Translations under genes and position numbers: made by a program | Notes under the pieces: model-generated | Told to the model about the DNA's origin: nothing | The model's database searches: none | Seen by the model: the letters and a program-made list of their open reading frames with translations, nothing else | Shown: one piece after another, positions 17,114-26,316 of the stretch | Position numbering within the stretch: position 1 is the stretch's first letter | How the letters are laid out: every line of letters starts with the position of its first letter | Origin: Mesobacillus maritimus | GTDB taxonomy: Bacteria; Bacillota; Bacilli; Bacillales; Cytobacillaceae | Assembly: GCF_023715205.1 (NCBI RefSeq) | Contig: NZ_JAMBNR010000017.1 | Location: 48,552 to 112,551, forward strand | Direction: 5' to 3' | Length of the DNA: 64,000 nt

Positions 17114-17992
17114 ATGATTGGCAAATTAGATTTATATCGTATCTTTCACACAGTTAGTCGGAATAAAAGTTTTTCGAAAGCAGCGCAGGATCTTTACATG
17201 ACCCAGTCAGCAGTCAGTCAATCGATTTCAAAACTTGAAAGGGATTTAGAGATACAGCTTTTTTACCGAACATCAAAGGGTGTCGTTTTGACGAATGAAG
17301 GGCAAATATTAAATGAGCATGTAAGTAATGCCTTGGGAATGATACATGTGGCAGAAGATAAAATATTGGAATTTAAGACCTATAAGAAGGGAAAATTGCG
17401 TATTGCGGTTGGAGATACCATCTCTCGCTACTTTTTGTTGCCCTTTTTGGAGGATTTCCATACAGCTTACCCGGGTATCAAACTGAATATTATAAATGGA
17501 ACAACAACGGAGATTTGTGAGTTTGTTAAATCAGGTAGGGCAGATATTGGGGTTTGCAATCTGCCAATTCAGGATGATCAACTTCAGGTTATTCCTTGTA
17601 AGGAAATTCAAGATATCTTTGTCTGTGGAGAGAAGTATAAAAAAATAACCGAAAAACCGATAAGCTTAGAGTATTTAATGCGTATGCCGCTCATTTTTTT
17701 AGAAAAGAAATCAAATTCTCGAATGTATGTTGAGAATTTCTTAAACGAAAGAGGTTTCCAGGTTTCACCTGTATTTGAACTCGGGTCTCATGATTTAGTT
17801 TTAGATTTTACAAAAAGTAATTTAGGGATTTCGTCCGTTACGAAAGAGTTTTCAAAGGAGTACCTGGAAAAAGGATTTATCTATGAGGTCAAGCTTGAAG
17901 AGGAGATCCCAAAGCGGAATATTGGTATCATTTATTTAAGGGATATGCAAATCTCACATGCAGCGAAGAAGTTTGTTGATAGTATAAAATAA
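17114..17992 (+). CDS. LysR-family transcriptional regulator, 292 aa
   Basis: This is a full-length LysR-type regulator with an N-terminal winged helix-turn-helix (SFSKAAQDLYMTQSAVSQSI, about 21-40) and a C-terminal effector domain starting GKLRIAVGDTISRYFLLPF. I choose ATG 17114, where AAGGAG lies 7 nt upstream. The reading frame runs further upstream into the leader of the divergent gene. LysR proteins often control the divergent neighbour, so the F420 ligase-like gene is the likely target. The effector is unknown. Confidence 0.9.
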   Translation: MIGKLDLYRIFHTVSRNKSFSKAAQDLYMTQSAVSQSISKLERDLEIQLFYRTSKGVVLTNEGQILNEHVSNALGMIHVAEDKILEFKTYKKGKLRIAVGDTISRYFLLPFLEDFHTAYPGIKLNIINGTTTEICEFVKSGRADIGVCNLPIQDDQLQVIPCKEIQDIFVCGEKYKKITEKPISLEYLMRMPLIFLEKKSNSRMYVENFLNERGFQVSPVFELGSHDLVLDFTKSNLGISSVTKEFSKEYLEKGFIYEVKLEEEIPKRNIGIIYLRDMQISHAAKKFVDSIK

Positions 17993-18032
17993 ATCTTGTA
18001 TACGACCTTCTTAGACAAAAGGATAAAAATAA

Positions 18033-18067
18033 AGAAACCAGGAAATCTTTGTGATCTCCTGGTTTCT
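18033..18067. terminator. Bidirectional terminator between LysR and L,D-transpeptidase genes
   Basis: Arms AGAAACCAGGA and TCCTGGTTTCT flank a 13-nt loop between two convergent genes. Confidence 0.85.
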
Positions 18068-18080
18068 ATTTACCTTTGGT

Positions 18081-19523
18081 TTAGTAAACAACAACTGGTT
18101 GATAGACCTCTAGATTGTTGTACACTTGTTTCATCATGTGTGGTTGTACGTTCACACAGCCGCCGGATCCGGCATTAAGATAGGCATTGCTATTCCAGTT
18201 GGTTCGCCAACCTGCATCATGGAATCCTTGGCCACTGTTTGTGAACGGCGCCCAATAATCGACTTCAACGGAGTAATTAGGATTTCCGACTGCGCTACCT
18301 TCAAGTGTATATGGTGTCCGTTTAAAAAGAATGTACCAAACCCCAGGTGAAGTTCCTTCTCCTGTACTGTGTTTTCCTGTCACAACGTTTGTGCTCAAGA
18401 CGAGCTCTCCATTTCGATAAAGCCAAATCTTTTGCTCGGAAATAGAAATCTCAGCATACGTATCACCAATGCCATAATTTGAAGTGACATCGTAACCGTA
18501 GCCTTCACCGACCCAGCCGTTTCCGATGATATTGGAGGCGTCAACTGACTTTTCTCCCTTTTCGAATGTTGTTTGCACTAAGGCAGCCTCTTTTTTTACA
18601 TCAAGTGCCCAGCCATAACCTTGTCCTTTTACCTTGATTTCTTTACCTGCGTGCGTTATAAAGGTAAAGTTTTTGCCTAATGTAGATTGAGCATCATTAA
18701 TCTCTTCAATTTTATCTTCAAGTTCGCTTGATGTAATCGAAACTTCTAAGTCTTTTGAAACGGTAGCATCTGTAATGAAATCACTACCTTTTAAAGAATG
18801 CACTTTGTCTTGTACTTTATATTCAACAGTGTGTGCAAGCAGTTCTTCTAGTCGTTTTGCTTCCTTTTTAACAATCTCACTATCTTCTTTAATAGGAAGG
18901 AGAAAGGCAGGTTCTAGCTGAATGGTACTAGCATAGGTTTGTTTGTCGAACTCCTCCAATAGATGTTTAGCATCATACTGCTTTCCATCGACGCTTTTTG
19001 AAATGGTTATTTCCCCTTTTTCTAACACAGCACGAGCATCTTTAGGAGCTGTTAACTCTTTGTTCATGGAAAGAAGTTTCTCTTCTAGTTCGACTTTTAG
19101 TACTTCGCTACGATAATGATCTTGTTCGGTTGGTGTTAAATCATAATCTTCTGTTTTGAATGATGGGAAAAAGGTCCACTGTGTTTTCAATAGCTTTTGA
19201 ACTTCAGGCAGATCTTTATTCGTAAATCCCATTTTTGTATCTTCACCGTCAATGATTAATTGATCGCCAATATAAACCTCATTTTTTAATAGATAGTTCT
19301 TAAGTTCTTCTAGTGCGTCTTCGGCTGTTAAACCGCTTACGTCTACGCTGTTTATTGAAACATTTGTGTTAAAGTGGTTCGCTTGGTAATAACTCATTGC
19401 AGCTAAAATAAGAGCAATGATGATGACAATAATGGTTGTGATGTACTTCCAATTTTTAAACCACTTGACCTGTTTCTTTTGTGAGCGACTTTCCGAAACG
19501 GGTTGTTCAATTGCACTTGCCAT
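18081..19523 (-). CDS. L,D-transpeptidase (YkuD) with peptidoglycan-binding-like domain, membrane anchored
   Basis: This 480-residue protein has a cytoplasmic tail, one membrane anchor (YITTIIVIIIALILAAM, about 26-42), a long extracellular part resembling VanW-associated PG_binding_4 repeats, and a C-terminal YkuD domain. The catalytic region reads HDAGWR, then SGGCVNV, with the cysteine nucleophile. These enzymes form 3-3 crosslinks or attach proteins in the wall. I choose ATG 19523 because GGGAGG lies 8 nt before it; thirteen upstream codons are leader. It is a single gene with its own terminator. Confidence 0.92.
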   Translation of the reverse strand: MASAIEQPVSESRSQKKQVKWFKNWKYITTIIVIIIALILAAMSYYQANHFNTNVSINSVDVSGLTAEDALEELKNYLLKNEVYIGDQLIIDGEDTKMGFTNKDLPEVQKLLKTQWTFFPSFKTEDYDLTPTEQDHYRSEVLKVELEEKLLSMNKELTAPKDARAVLEKGEITISKSVDGKQYDAKHLLEEFDKQTYASTIQLEPAFLLPIKEDSEIVKKEAKRLEELLAHTVEYKVQDKVHSLKGSDFITDATVSKDLEVSITSSELEDKIEEINDAQSTLGKNFTFITHAGKEIKVKGQGYGWALDVKKEAALVQTTFEKGEKSVDASNIIGNGWVGEGYGYDVTSNYGIGDTYAEISISEQKIWLYRNGELVLSTNVVTGKHSTGEGTSPGVWYILFKRTPYTLEGSAVGNPNYSVEVDYWAPFTNSGQGFHDAGWRTNWNSNAYLNAGSGGCVNVQPHMMKQVYNNLEVYQPVVVY

Positions 19524-19849
19524 TAATAATTCCTCCCAACCTTCTATGACATCTTTAGACATATAGTATTGCTATAATATTACAATCTTTTATCAAAAGA
19601 TTAAACATTTATTACAATTTTACTAGATAGAATAGCATGAAGTATGTCGGTTTTTGTCATTTTAATAGAATTTATTTATTTTTTACCGAAGTATTGGGGA
19701 TTTGTTGATTTGAGAAACATGATTTGAAGCCAACATTTAAGGTTAAGGGGGATTTTATTGGGGAGGGAAAAACTTCAATTTATCATGTTTAATAGGTATG
19801 CTATTTAATAGAGAGTTAGGTATTTAATGGAGAAAAAAGGGGATCTTCA
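19524..19849. other. Gap without recognisable gene
   Basis: AT-rich DNA between two divergent genes. Promoters are expected, and I see no gene, repeat or RNA element. Confidence 0.5.
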
Positions 19850-20914
19850 ATGTTCAACCAAAAAAGAATGAGAGACTATGGGGTCAAGATTGGTCGTTTA
19901 GAGACAGGATTTTATAATGCGATTACAGATGTCGATGGAGTGACAGTAGGTCATGTAACGTTGAGTGACCAAGCGAGTCAAACTGGGGTGACGGCCATAT
20001 TGCCTCATCAGGGCAATATTTTTAAAGAAAAGCTTATTGCATCAAGTCATGTAATCAATGGGTTTGGGAAAACAATGGGGACAATTCAAATGGCTGAACT
20101 TGGCACAATAGAAACACCCATTTTATTAACGAATACTTTAAATGTTGGGACAGGCGCGGATGCACTAATTGACTATATGTTGGCACGTAATCCTGAGATT
20201 GGCCGGACAACAGGAAGTGTTAATCCAATCGTGGCTGAGTGCAATGATATGTATTTAAATGATATAAGGGCGAAATTTGTAAAACCAGAGCATATAATCC
20301 AAGCGCTCGAGAACACAGCTAGTGAATTTAAAGAAGGAACGGTAGGAGCAGGGACAGGGATGCTTTGTTACTCGCTAAAGGGAGGAATTGGCTCTGCTTC
20401 AAGGATCATGGAAATGAGTCATGGTAAATATACTTTAGGCGTATTAGTGCTATCGAATTTTGGGATATTAAGTGATTTACGAATAAATGGAAAAGCAGTC
20501 GGCCAGGAACTAAAAGAAGCAATTATTCGGGAATACAAAGAGGAAGATAAGGGGTCAGTTATTGTTATTGTGGCCACAGATTTGCCTGTTTCAGAAAGAC
20601 AATTAAATCGGATTATTAAACGTAGTGTCACAGGCTTGTCACGAACAGGATCGATTATAACGAATGGTAGTGGTGAGGTAATCATTGGTTTCTCAACGGC
20701 CACTAAAATTCCACACGAAAAACCAGCTGACTGTTTGCTAATTTCAACGCTGCATGAAGAAGATATGGATACAGCATTTAGAGCAGTTGGGGAAGCAACA
20801 GAGGAGGCAGTGTTGAATTCATTAGTGACAGCAGAGGCTGTTGTTGGCCGTGATGGGAATACTAGACCCGCTTTTAAAGGTTTAATAGAGAAGTTTAACA
20901 TCTCTTTGCTTTAA
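19850..20914 (+). CDS. P1-family aminopeptidase (DmpA/OAT-like)
   Basis: This 354-residue protein of the DmpA family (peptidase family P1, Ntn-like fold) is related to L-aminopeptidase D-Ala-esterase/amidase. These precursors cleave themselves between Gly and Ser, and the new N-terminal serine is the nucleophile. Here the matching site is KGSVIVIVATD, with Gly235-Ser236. Other family blocks are GSVNPIVAECND and VGAGTGM. The substrate in Bacilli is not established; short or beta-peptides are likely. ATG 19850 follows AAAGGGG with a 7-nt gap. The gene is monocistronic, with an open gap before the BCCT gene. Confidence 0.9.
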   Translation: MFNQKRMRDYGVKIGRLETGFYNAITDVDGVTVGHVTLSDQASQTGVTAILPHQGNIFKEKLIASSHVINGFGKTMGTIQMAELGTIETPILLTNTLNVGTGADALIDYMLARNPEIGRTTGSVNPIVAECNDMYLNDIRAKFVKPEHIIQALENTASEFKEGTVGAGTGMLCYSLKGGIGSASRIMEMSHGKYTLGVLVLSNFGILSDLRINGKAVGQELKEAIIREYKEEDKGSVIVIVATDLPVSERQLNRIIKRSVTGLSRTGSIITNGSGEVIIGFSTATKIPHEKPADCLLISTLHEEDMDTAFRAVGEATEEAVLNSLVTAEAVVGRDGNTRPAFKGLIEKFNISLL

Positions 20915-21151
20915 GTTTTTCATGAATAATTGTTTAAGCTTTAAAGGGGAATCTATTTGAATCCTCTATATTTGTCATGGGGAAAAATGGCCTTCCGGGA
21001 GTTTGTTCAAAGCAGTTCCTTGTTAGCTTTTAGTAGTTCAGGTGAGCTTGACTATACTGCAAAAGGTGTTTTCTACTGAATTCGTTGTTTTTCCATTAAA
21101 TCTTAGGGTAATTGGTAATAATAAACTGGAGATTTATTTGGGAGGGCTGAC

Positions 21152-22720
21152 ATGGATCGGAATAGTTGGAAAAACACTGTATTTATCGTGTCTGCAATCA
21201 TTATTTCCTTGCTAGTTATTTTGGGTGCGGTCGTACCAAAGGGATTCGGACGAGTGGCTGGAAGTCTTTTTGAATTTACAACAGTCAATTTTGGCTGGTT
21301 CTATTTATTAGCCGTCTTTGTATTAATTATTTTCTTAGTTGGCCTAGCGATTAGTAAGTACGGAGCCATCCGACTGGGTGGAGAAAAAGAACGGCCAGAG
21401 TTCTCCTTTTTCACTTGGATTGGCATGTTGTTTTCGGCAGGTTTTGGAGCAGGTCTGGTCTTTTGGGGAGTGGCTGAGCCAATGAGCCACTTTTTTTTAC
21501 CTCCTACAGAGGGAGTGGATGGGCAAACAGTAGACGCCGCAAGACTGGCCATGGGATATTCCTTTTTCCACTGGGGAGTTAGTCAATGGTCTGTATTTGC
21601 GATTGTCGGGCTCGTGATCGGTTTTCTTCAATTTCGAAAAGAACGGGACGGTTTGGTTTCTACGGCATTGGAGCCTATAACGGGAGAAAAGACAGGGGTT
21701 AAGAATACCATTGATTCCTTAGCTGTGATCGCGACAGTAATGGGAATTGCCACCTCAATTGGTCTTGGGGTTTTACAAATGAATGGTGGGCTGGGTGTAG
21801 TATTTGGCATTGGAAACTCCGTGTGGATTCAAATGATCCTCATTGCCATCATTTTTGTTGCTTATATGCTCTCGTCTTCAACGGGACTTGAGAAAGGGAT
21901 CAAATATTTAAGTAATTTGAATTTAGGCCTTGCGATTGTTCTCTTGTTATTTGTGTTCATAATGGGACCAACTGTGTTTATCCTTGAGTCCTTTACCCTT
22001 GGTCTAGGCGATTATTTAACAAACTTTATTCAATATAGTTTAAGATTACAGCCCTATAGAGGAGGAACATGGGTCAGGGATTGGACCATCTTTTATTGGG
22101 CTTGGGCGATTGCGTGGTCTCCTTATGTTGGAGCCTTTGTTGCAAGAGTCTCCCGTGGTCGAACCATTCGCGAGTATATTATGGGTGTAATGGTGATTCC
22201 ACCGTTGATTGCATGTGTTTGGATTGCGACATTCGGAGGAACAGGGTTATGGAATGATTTAAATAATGGCACAAGCATTGCAGAGGCTGTAAACGCAGAT
22301 TTAACCACTGCTTTATTCCAAACGTATGAATATCTACCGTTTGATACGATTCTATCGGTTTTGTCCATTCTGCTTATTTTTACATTCCTTGTGACATCTG
22401 CAGACTCGGCAACGTATATTTTAGCTAGTATGACAATGTTTGGGAGCCTAAATCCACCGCAAATGGTGAAGGTGGTTTGGGGAGTACTGATGTCAGCTAT
22501 TGCAGCGGTGCTATTATATGCAGGTGGTTTAGAGGCATTACAAACTGCTTCGCTTATCGCTGCACTTCCATTTACGTTGATCTTGTTATTGTTGATGTTT
22601 GCCATCGCAAAACTATTGGCGAAAGAACCTTTGCCGATTCGCAAAGCAGATTTGAGAAGATTTCGTCGTCTTGAGGAAGCAGCGAATAAACCTGATAAAA
22701 AAATGAAAAAAAAGAAATAA
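21152..22720 (+). CDS. BCCT-family compatible-solute transporter (OpuD/BetL type)
   Basis: This 522-residue protein has 12 predicted membrane segments and the betaine/carnitine/choline transporter signatures: MLFSAGFGAGLVFWGVAEPM (about 84-103) and the family tryptophan block WTIFYWAWAIAWSPYVG. Family members import glycine betaine or related osmolytes with sodium. The short lysine-rich C-terminal tail may sense osmotic state, as in BetP. GGAGG precedes ATG 21152. It sits just upstream of the ectoine genes, so the block combines osmolyte uptake and synthesis. Ectoine itself could be a substrate. Confidence 0.93.
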   Translation: MDRNSWKNTVFIVSAIIISLLVILGAVVPKGFGRVAGSLFEFTTVNFGWFYLLAVFVLIIFLVGLAISKYGAIRLGGEKERPEFSFFTWIGMLFSAGFGAGLVFWGVAEPMSHFFLPPTEGVDGQTVDAARLAMGYSFFHWGVSQWSVFAIVGLVIGFLQFRKERDGLVSTALEPITGEKTGVKNTIDSLAVIATVMGIATSIGLGVLQMNGGLGVVFGIGNSVWIQMILIAIIFVAYMLSSSTGLEKGIKYLSNLNLGLAIVLLLFVFIMGPTVFILESFTLGLGDYLTNFIQYSLRLQPYRGGTWVRDWTIFYWAWAIAWSPYVGAFVARVSRGRTIREYIMGVMVIPPLIACVWIATFGGTGLWNDLNNGTSIAEAVNADLTTALFQTYEYLPFDTILSVLSILLIFTFLVTSADSATYILASMTMFGSLNPPQMVKVVWGVLMSAIAAVLLYAGGLEALQTASLIAALPFTLILLLLMFAIAKLLAKEPLPIRKADLRRFRRLEEAANKPDKKMKKKK

Positions 22721-22731
22721 CTTATCTATTT

Positions 22732-22766
22732 GAGGACAGCGTTCAACACGTTGTCCTCTGTCTTTT
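22732..22766 (+). terminator. Terminator after the BCCT gene
   Basis: GAGGACA (22732) pairs with TGTCCTC (22752-22758), with an inner CGTT/ACG pairing, followed by a T-rich stretch. Confidence 0.75.
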
Positions 22767-22837
22767 TCTTCTATAGTAAATGGTAAAGCATTTTAACGCA
22801 TCATAGCCATTTTGTATGTTTCATTAAGTTTATGAGC

Positions 22838-22928
22838 CCTATTCTCATCAAAAGTAGCTATTTTTTGTATAACCAAGCTCATTCAGCTGTACTTTTGTTC
22901 AAAAGTAACATGTTTGGAAAAGGGTCTA
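22838..22928 (-). repeat. Interspersed repeat, copy 2
   Basis: Read on the minus strand, this segment aligns over about 80 bases with 63788-63890. Shared blocks are TTTTGA-CAAAA, CTGAAT-AGCT-GGTTAT and AAAAATAGCTA. It ends GATGAGAATAGGGCTCA, the end also found in copy 1. Confidence 0.65.
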
Positions 22929-23085
22929 AGTAAAACAAGAGAAATTGTTATAACTAAAAAGTTTAAATATTTTGTCGATTTGGAGCATTTGGGAGGAAAA
23001 GCAGGGATTTGGCAAGCTGAACAAGCTGAGTTTTCCTTAGACGAAGATAGCTATGTTTATTTAGCATAACCCTTAAATTCACGCT

Positions 23086-23114
23086 TTGACGCTCATTTTT
23101 ATTCTCGTTAAGAT
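23086..23114 (+). promoter_or_regulatory. Promoter of the ectoine operon
   Basis: TTGACG and TAAGAT are separated by 17 bp, 46 bp before ectA: a near-consensus housekeeping (sigma-A) promoter. No operator is evident. Confidence 0.65.
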
Positions 23115-23159
23115 GAATAGTGTTAGGAAAACGAACAAAGGAGGAATCAATTACTCTAA

Positions 23160-23669
23160 ATGATAAAAACAACTGAGTTAGATAGGAGGACCTTATTTTC
23201 ATATCGAATTCCTGATAAAGAGGATGGGGCAAAAATGTGGGAACTCATAAAAGAAACAAAAAATATGGACCTAAATTCAGCCTATTCATATCTCATGTTT
23301 AGCCATTACTTTGGTGATACTTGTGTGATCGCCGAAGATCGTAATCAACTCATCGGCTTTGTGTCCGCTTTCCGTCCACCGTCTTCCCCGGATACTGTTT
23401 TTGTTTGGCAGGTCGCCGTAAATGAAAACTATCGGGGGAATGGAATAGGGAATAAGCTTTTAAATGAGTTATTAGAACGGGAAGTCTGTAAAGATGTTCG
23501 GTTCTTAGAAGCGACAGTTTCTCCTTCCAACTTTCCATCTCAATCACTATTTAAAGGCTTAGCAAAACAATTAGGTTGTCCCTGTGAAGTTTCAGATTGT
23601 TTTACTGAGGAAATGTTTCCGGAACCCGGACATGAAGCTGAGCAAACGTATCGAATCGGGCCATTTTAA
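23160..23669 (+). CDS. ectA: L-2,4-diaminobutyrate acetyltransferase EctA
   Basis: This 169-residue GNAT-fold enzyme performs the second step of ectoine synthesis, acetylating L-2,4-diaminobutyrate with acetyl-CoA. The acetyl-CoA loop is NENYRGNGIGNKLL (about 90-103). EctA blocks include FVWQVAVNE and the C-terminal DCFTEEMFP. The start is ATG 23160, directly after a TAA in the same frame. AGGAGG lies about 15 nt upstream, a rather long gap. It is first in the ectABC operon, under the promoter at 23086. Confidence 0.95.
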   Translation: MIKTTELDRRTLFSYRIPDKEDGAKMWELIKETKNMDLNSAYSYLMFSHYFGDTCVIAEDRNQLIGFVSAFRPPSSPDTVFVWQVAVNENYRGNGIGNKLLNELLEREVCKDVRFLEATVSPSNFPSQSLFKGLAKQLGCPCEVSDCFTEEMFPEPGHEAEQTYRIGPF

Positions 23670-23759
23670 TAAAGGGTGAGTTAAGGAATCGAGGGATGTT
23701 GTCACGTCAAGGGTTGTAACACACTTATTAGACTGAATATTCCGAAAGGTTGTGTATGA

Positions 23760-25040
23760 ATGCAAACAATTACTGAATTAGATCCTCAATTAAAGGTCTT
23801 TGAAGAATTAGAGTCGGAAGTAAGAGGGTATATTCGTAGTTTTCCAACTACCTTTGTGAAAGCAAAAGATTCAATGATGTGGGACGTAAATGACAAGGCT
23901 TATATAGACTTTTTTGCGGGGGCAGGAGCCCTAAACTATGGACACAACAACTCTAAGATGAAAGAAACATTGATTCGTTATTTATCTGAGGATGGAATTA
24001 CACATAGTCTCGATATGGGAACAAAAGCAAAAGCTACTTTCCTAACAAAATTCAATGAAACGATTTTAAAACCAAGAGGGCTTGAATATAAGGTAATGTT
24101 CCCTGGACCAACTGGAACGAATACGGTTGAAAGTGCTTTGAAACTCGCACGTAAGGTAACGGGTCGTGAACTAGTGATTAGTTTCACGAATGGTTTCCAT
24201 GGGATGACGCTGGGTTCCTTATCAATTACAGGGAATTCATTTAAACGTCATGGGGCCGGGGTTTCACTTAATCATAGTGTTGCCATGCCTTTTGATAAAT
24301 ATTTAGGGAAAGATGTCGATACCGTTGATTATTTAGAACGTTTTCTAGAAGATAGCGGAAGTGGAGTTGCCCTACCGGCAGCAATCATTCTTGAAACCGT
24401 ACAGGGCGAAGGTGGTTTAAATGTCGCAAATAATGTTTGGTTAAAACGCATTGAAGAGGTTTGCCGCCGCTGGGATATCTTATTAATTATTGATGATGTC
24501 CAAGCAGGTTGTGGACGTACAGGTACATTCTTTAGTTTTGAAACGGCTGGAATAAAGCCGGATATTGTTTGTCTATCAAAATCAATTAGTGGTTATGGCA
24601 CACCGATGGCTTTAACACTTATAAAACCAGAATATGATCTTTGGGCACCTGGTGAGCATAATGGAACCTTTCGGGGTCATAACTTAGCATTTATTACTGC
24701 GACAGAGGCATTAACATTCTGGGAAACAGAAAAGTTTTCTGAAGATATTGTTGCAAAGGGTTTGTTAGTCGATGACTTTTTAACTGGTTTAGTATCAAAG
24801 TATCCTGAACTGAAAGGGGAAGTTCGCGGAAAAGGCCTGTTTAGAGGCATTGCTTGTGGTGTTAAGGGATTAGCGGACAAAATTTGTGCCGAAGCCTTCG
24901 AACGAGGTCTAATCATGGAAACATCTGGGCCGAATAGCGAAGTGTTTAAAATTATGCCTGCGTTAACAATCGATTGTAAAACCTTAAATCAAGGTTTTGC
25001 CATAATTGAAGAAAGTGTTAAAGCGAGTCTTACTAACTAA
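23760..25040 (+). CDS. ectB: L-2,4-diaminobutyrate transaminase EctB
   Basis: This 426-residue class III aminotransferase converts L-aspartate-4-semialdehyde and glutamate to L-2,4-diaminobutyrate, the first dedicated step of ectoine synthesis. The pyridoxal phosphate lysine is in LSKSISGYG (about residue 271). Other marks are [28 protein letters not shown] and the [11 protein letters not shown] block. The length is right for EctB (about 420-430). A 90-bp gap without terminator separates it from ectA, and ectC follows 13 bp after its stop. Confidence 0.97.
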   Translation: MQTITELDPQLKVFEELESEVRGYIRSFPTTFVKAKDSMMWDVNDKAYIDFFAGAGALNYGHNNSKMKETLIRYLSEDGITHSLDMGTKAKATFLTKFNETILKPRGLEYKVMFPGPTGTNTVESALKLARKVTGRELVISFTNGFHGMTLGSLSITGNSFKRHGAGVSLNHSVAMPFDKYLGKDVDTVDYLERFLEDSGSGVALPAAIILETVQGEGGLNVANNVWLKRIEEVCRRWDILLIIDDVQAGCGRTGTFFSFETAGIKPDIVCLSKSISGYGTPMALTLIKPEYDLWAPGEHNGTFRGHNLAFITATEALTFWETEKFSEDIVAKGLLVDDFLTGLVSKYPELKGEVRGKGLFRGIACGVKGLADKICAEAFERGLIMETSGPNSEVFKIMPALTIDCKTLNQGFAIIEESVKASLTN

Positions 25041-25053
25041 AGGAGGAATCATG

Positions 25054-25455
25054 ATGATTGTAAAAAATTTAGAAGATGTAATTGGAACAGAAGATCATGT
25101 AAAAGGGGAAACGTGGGAAAGTAGAAGGATTATTTTAAAAGATGCAGGAATGGGTTTTTCTGTTCATGATACGATTATTTACAAAGGAACAGAGAGCATG
25201 TTCTGGTATAAATATCATCAGGAAGCCGTTTATTGTGTGGAAGGGGAAGGCGAGATTGAGGACTTAACAACAGGAAAAATCCACCCAATTAAACCTGGAA
25301 CACTGTATGCACTGGTAGGACACGAAAAACATTTGCTGCGCGCAACAAAGTCAGATATGAGAATGGTTTGTGTGTTCAATCCTCCATGCACAGGTCAAGA
25401 AACACACGATGAAGAGGGTGCTTACGCACTGCCAAAAGAAGAAGCTAATTTATAA
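25054..25455 (+). CDS. ectC: Ectoine synthase EctC
   Basis: This 133-residue cupin-fold enzyme closes N-gamma-acetyl-diaminobutyrate to ectoine. It begins MIVKNLEDVIGTEDHVKGE and has the EctC blocks WYKYHQEAVYCVEGEGE and GTLYALVGHEKH with metal- and substrate-binding residues. Of two adjacent ATGs I choose 25054, the usual EctC start, with AGGAGG 7 nt upstream; 25051 is possible. It is last in the operon, with no ectoine hydroxylase (ectD) after it, so the product is probably ectoine and not hydroxyectoine. Confidence 0.96.
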   Translation: MIVKNLEDVIGTEDHVKGETWESRRIILKDAGMGFSVHDTIIYKGTESMFWYKYHQEAVYCVEGEGEIEDLTTGKIHPIKPGTLYALVGHEKHLLRATKSDMRMVCVFNPPCTGQETHDEEGAYALPKEEANL

Positions 25456-25482
25456 TATATATATAGAAGAAAAAGGAAAACG

Positions 25483-25509
25483 GAAGCCCAAGCATTTTGC
25501 TTGGGCTTC
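25483..25509. terminator. Bidirectional terminator between ectC and the convergent gene
   Basis: Perfect arms GAAGCCCAAGC and GCTTGGGCTTC with a 5-nt loop. Confidence 0.88.
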
Positions 25510-25525
25510 TCTCGTGGGTGAAAAT

Positions 25526-25900
25526 CTAGCGTTCGATTAGGAGATAGTAAACAAATAATAAAATACAAAGTAATCCGATAAGGCCAAGGCTTTGAAACCG
25601 CACAACCTCGTAACGCTTGGAGCCAACTTTTTGGGACGGAAGGGGTTTTTCTTTCCACTCCTCCAGATAATCATCTCTTTTTATGAACGTATGATGGAAT
25701 CTTCGAAAACCAAAAGTGACCCCATCAAAAAATCCGCCTTTTTTGGTATATTGAAGCAAGAAATACAAAAGATATAGGAAAGCGAAGTAGAAAAGAGTGT
25801 TGATGTAATGAACAAAGGTATATTCATCCGCTAGTATTAGAAAGAACACGAATGATAGTAGAAGATTGAGTAAAAGGAATAGCCATTTATTGTAAAACAT
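25526..25900 (-). CDS. Small membrane protein, DUF3899-like, 124 aa
   Basis: This protein has two hydrophobic hairpins near the N terminus (WLFLLLNLLLSFVFFLILA and LFYFAFLYLLYFLL), a charged central segment containing GGFFDGVTFGFRRF, and a C-terminal membrane segment. The layout matches DUF3899 proteins of Bacilli, which have no known function. I choose ATG 25900, with AAAGGTG 6 nt upstream. An upstream TTG would add 27 residues of leader. The gene stands alone, convergent to ectC. Confidence 0.75.
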   Translation of the reverse strand: MFYNKWLFLLLNLLLSFVFFLILADEYTFVHYINTLFYFAFLYLLYFLLQYTKKGGFFDGVTFGFRRFHHTFIKRDDYLEEWKEKPLPSQKVGSKRYEVVRFQSLGLIGLLCILLFVYYLLIER

Positions 25901-26316
25901 GTTCTTCACCTTTATATGAATTATTTTGGAACTAATTAAAGGATGGTTTTTATCCCTCGAAATTATACTATAAAAGTTCAAACTCTGCAGGGGAAGGAGT
26001 GAATTGTTTAAAAGTACTAAATGTGGTGAAAAGATAAGCTAAATAACTTAATTTTTACACTTTAAAACGTCAAAGTATTATATTAGTAAAGGAATTTTTC
26101 TTTGAAATATTATCCATTCAAATGTATTAATATAATATAAAAACCCTTACAAAGAAGCAAACTCAATGCAAATACTAATTAGAATTATTATATTTTTTGA
26201 CTTTTATATTTTTTTATACTTTACAACAATACCAATTACAGAGTATACTTTCATTAGCTTCTTTTTAAATAGCTAGAATTGCCAGAAAATAAAAATAAAT
26301 AAGGGGGCATACACAA
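25901..26316. other. AT-rich gap before oppA
   Basis: No gene. It must contain the divergent promoters of the small membrane protein gene and the opp operon. The sequence is very AT-rich from 26040 on. I could not identify a convincing operator. Confidence 0.5.

Larger units (their letters stand above)
22721..23159. other. Gap with terminator, interspersed repeat and ectoine promoter
   Basis: No gene is visible. The terminator of the BCCT gene, a repeat copy and a strong promoter are listed separately. Confidence 0.6.
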
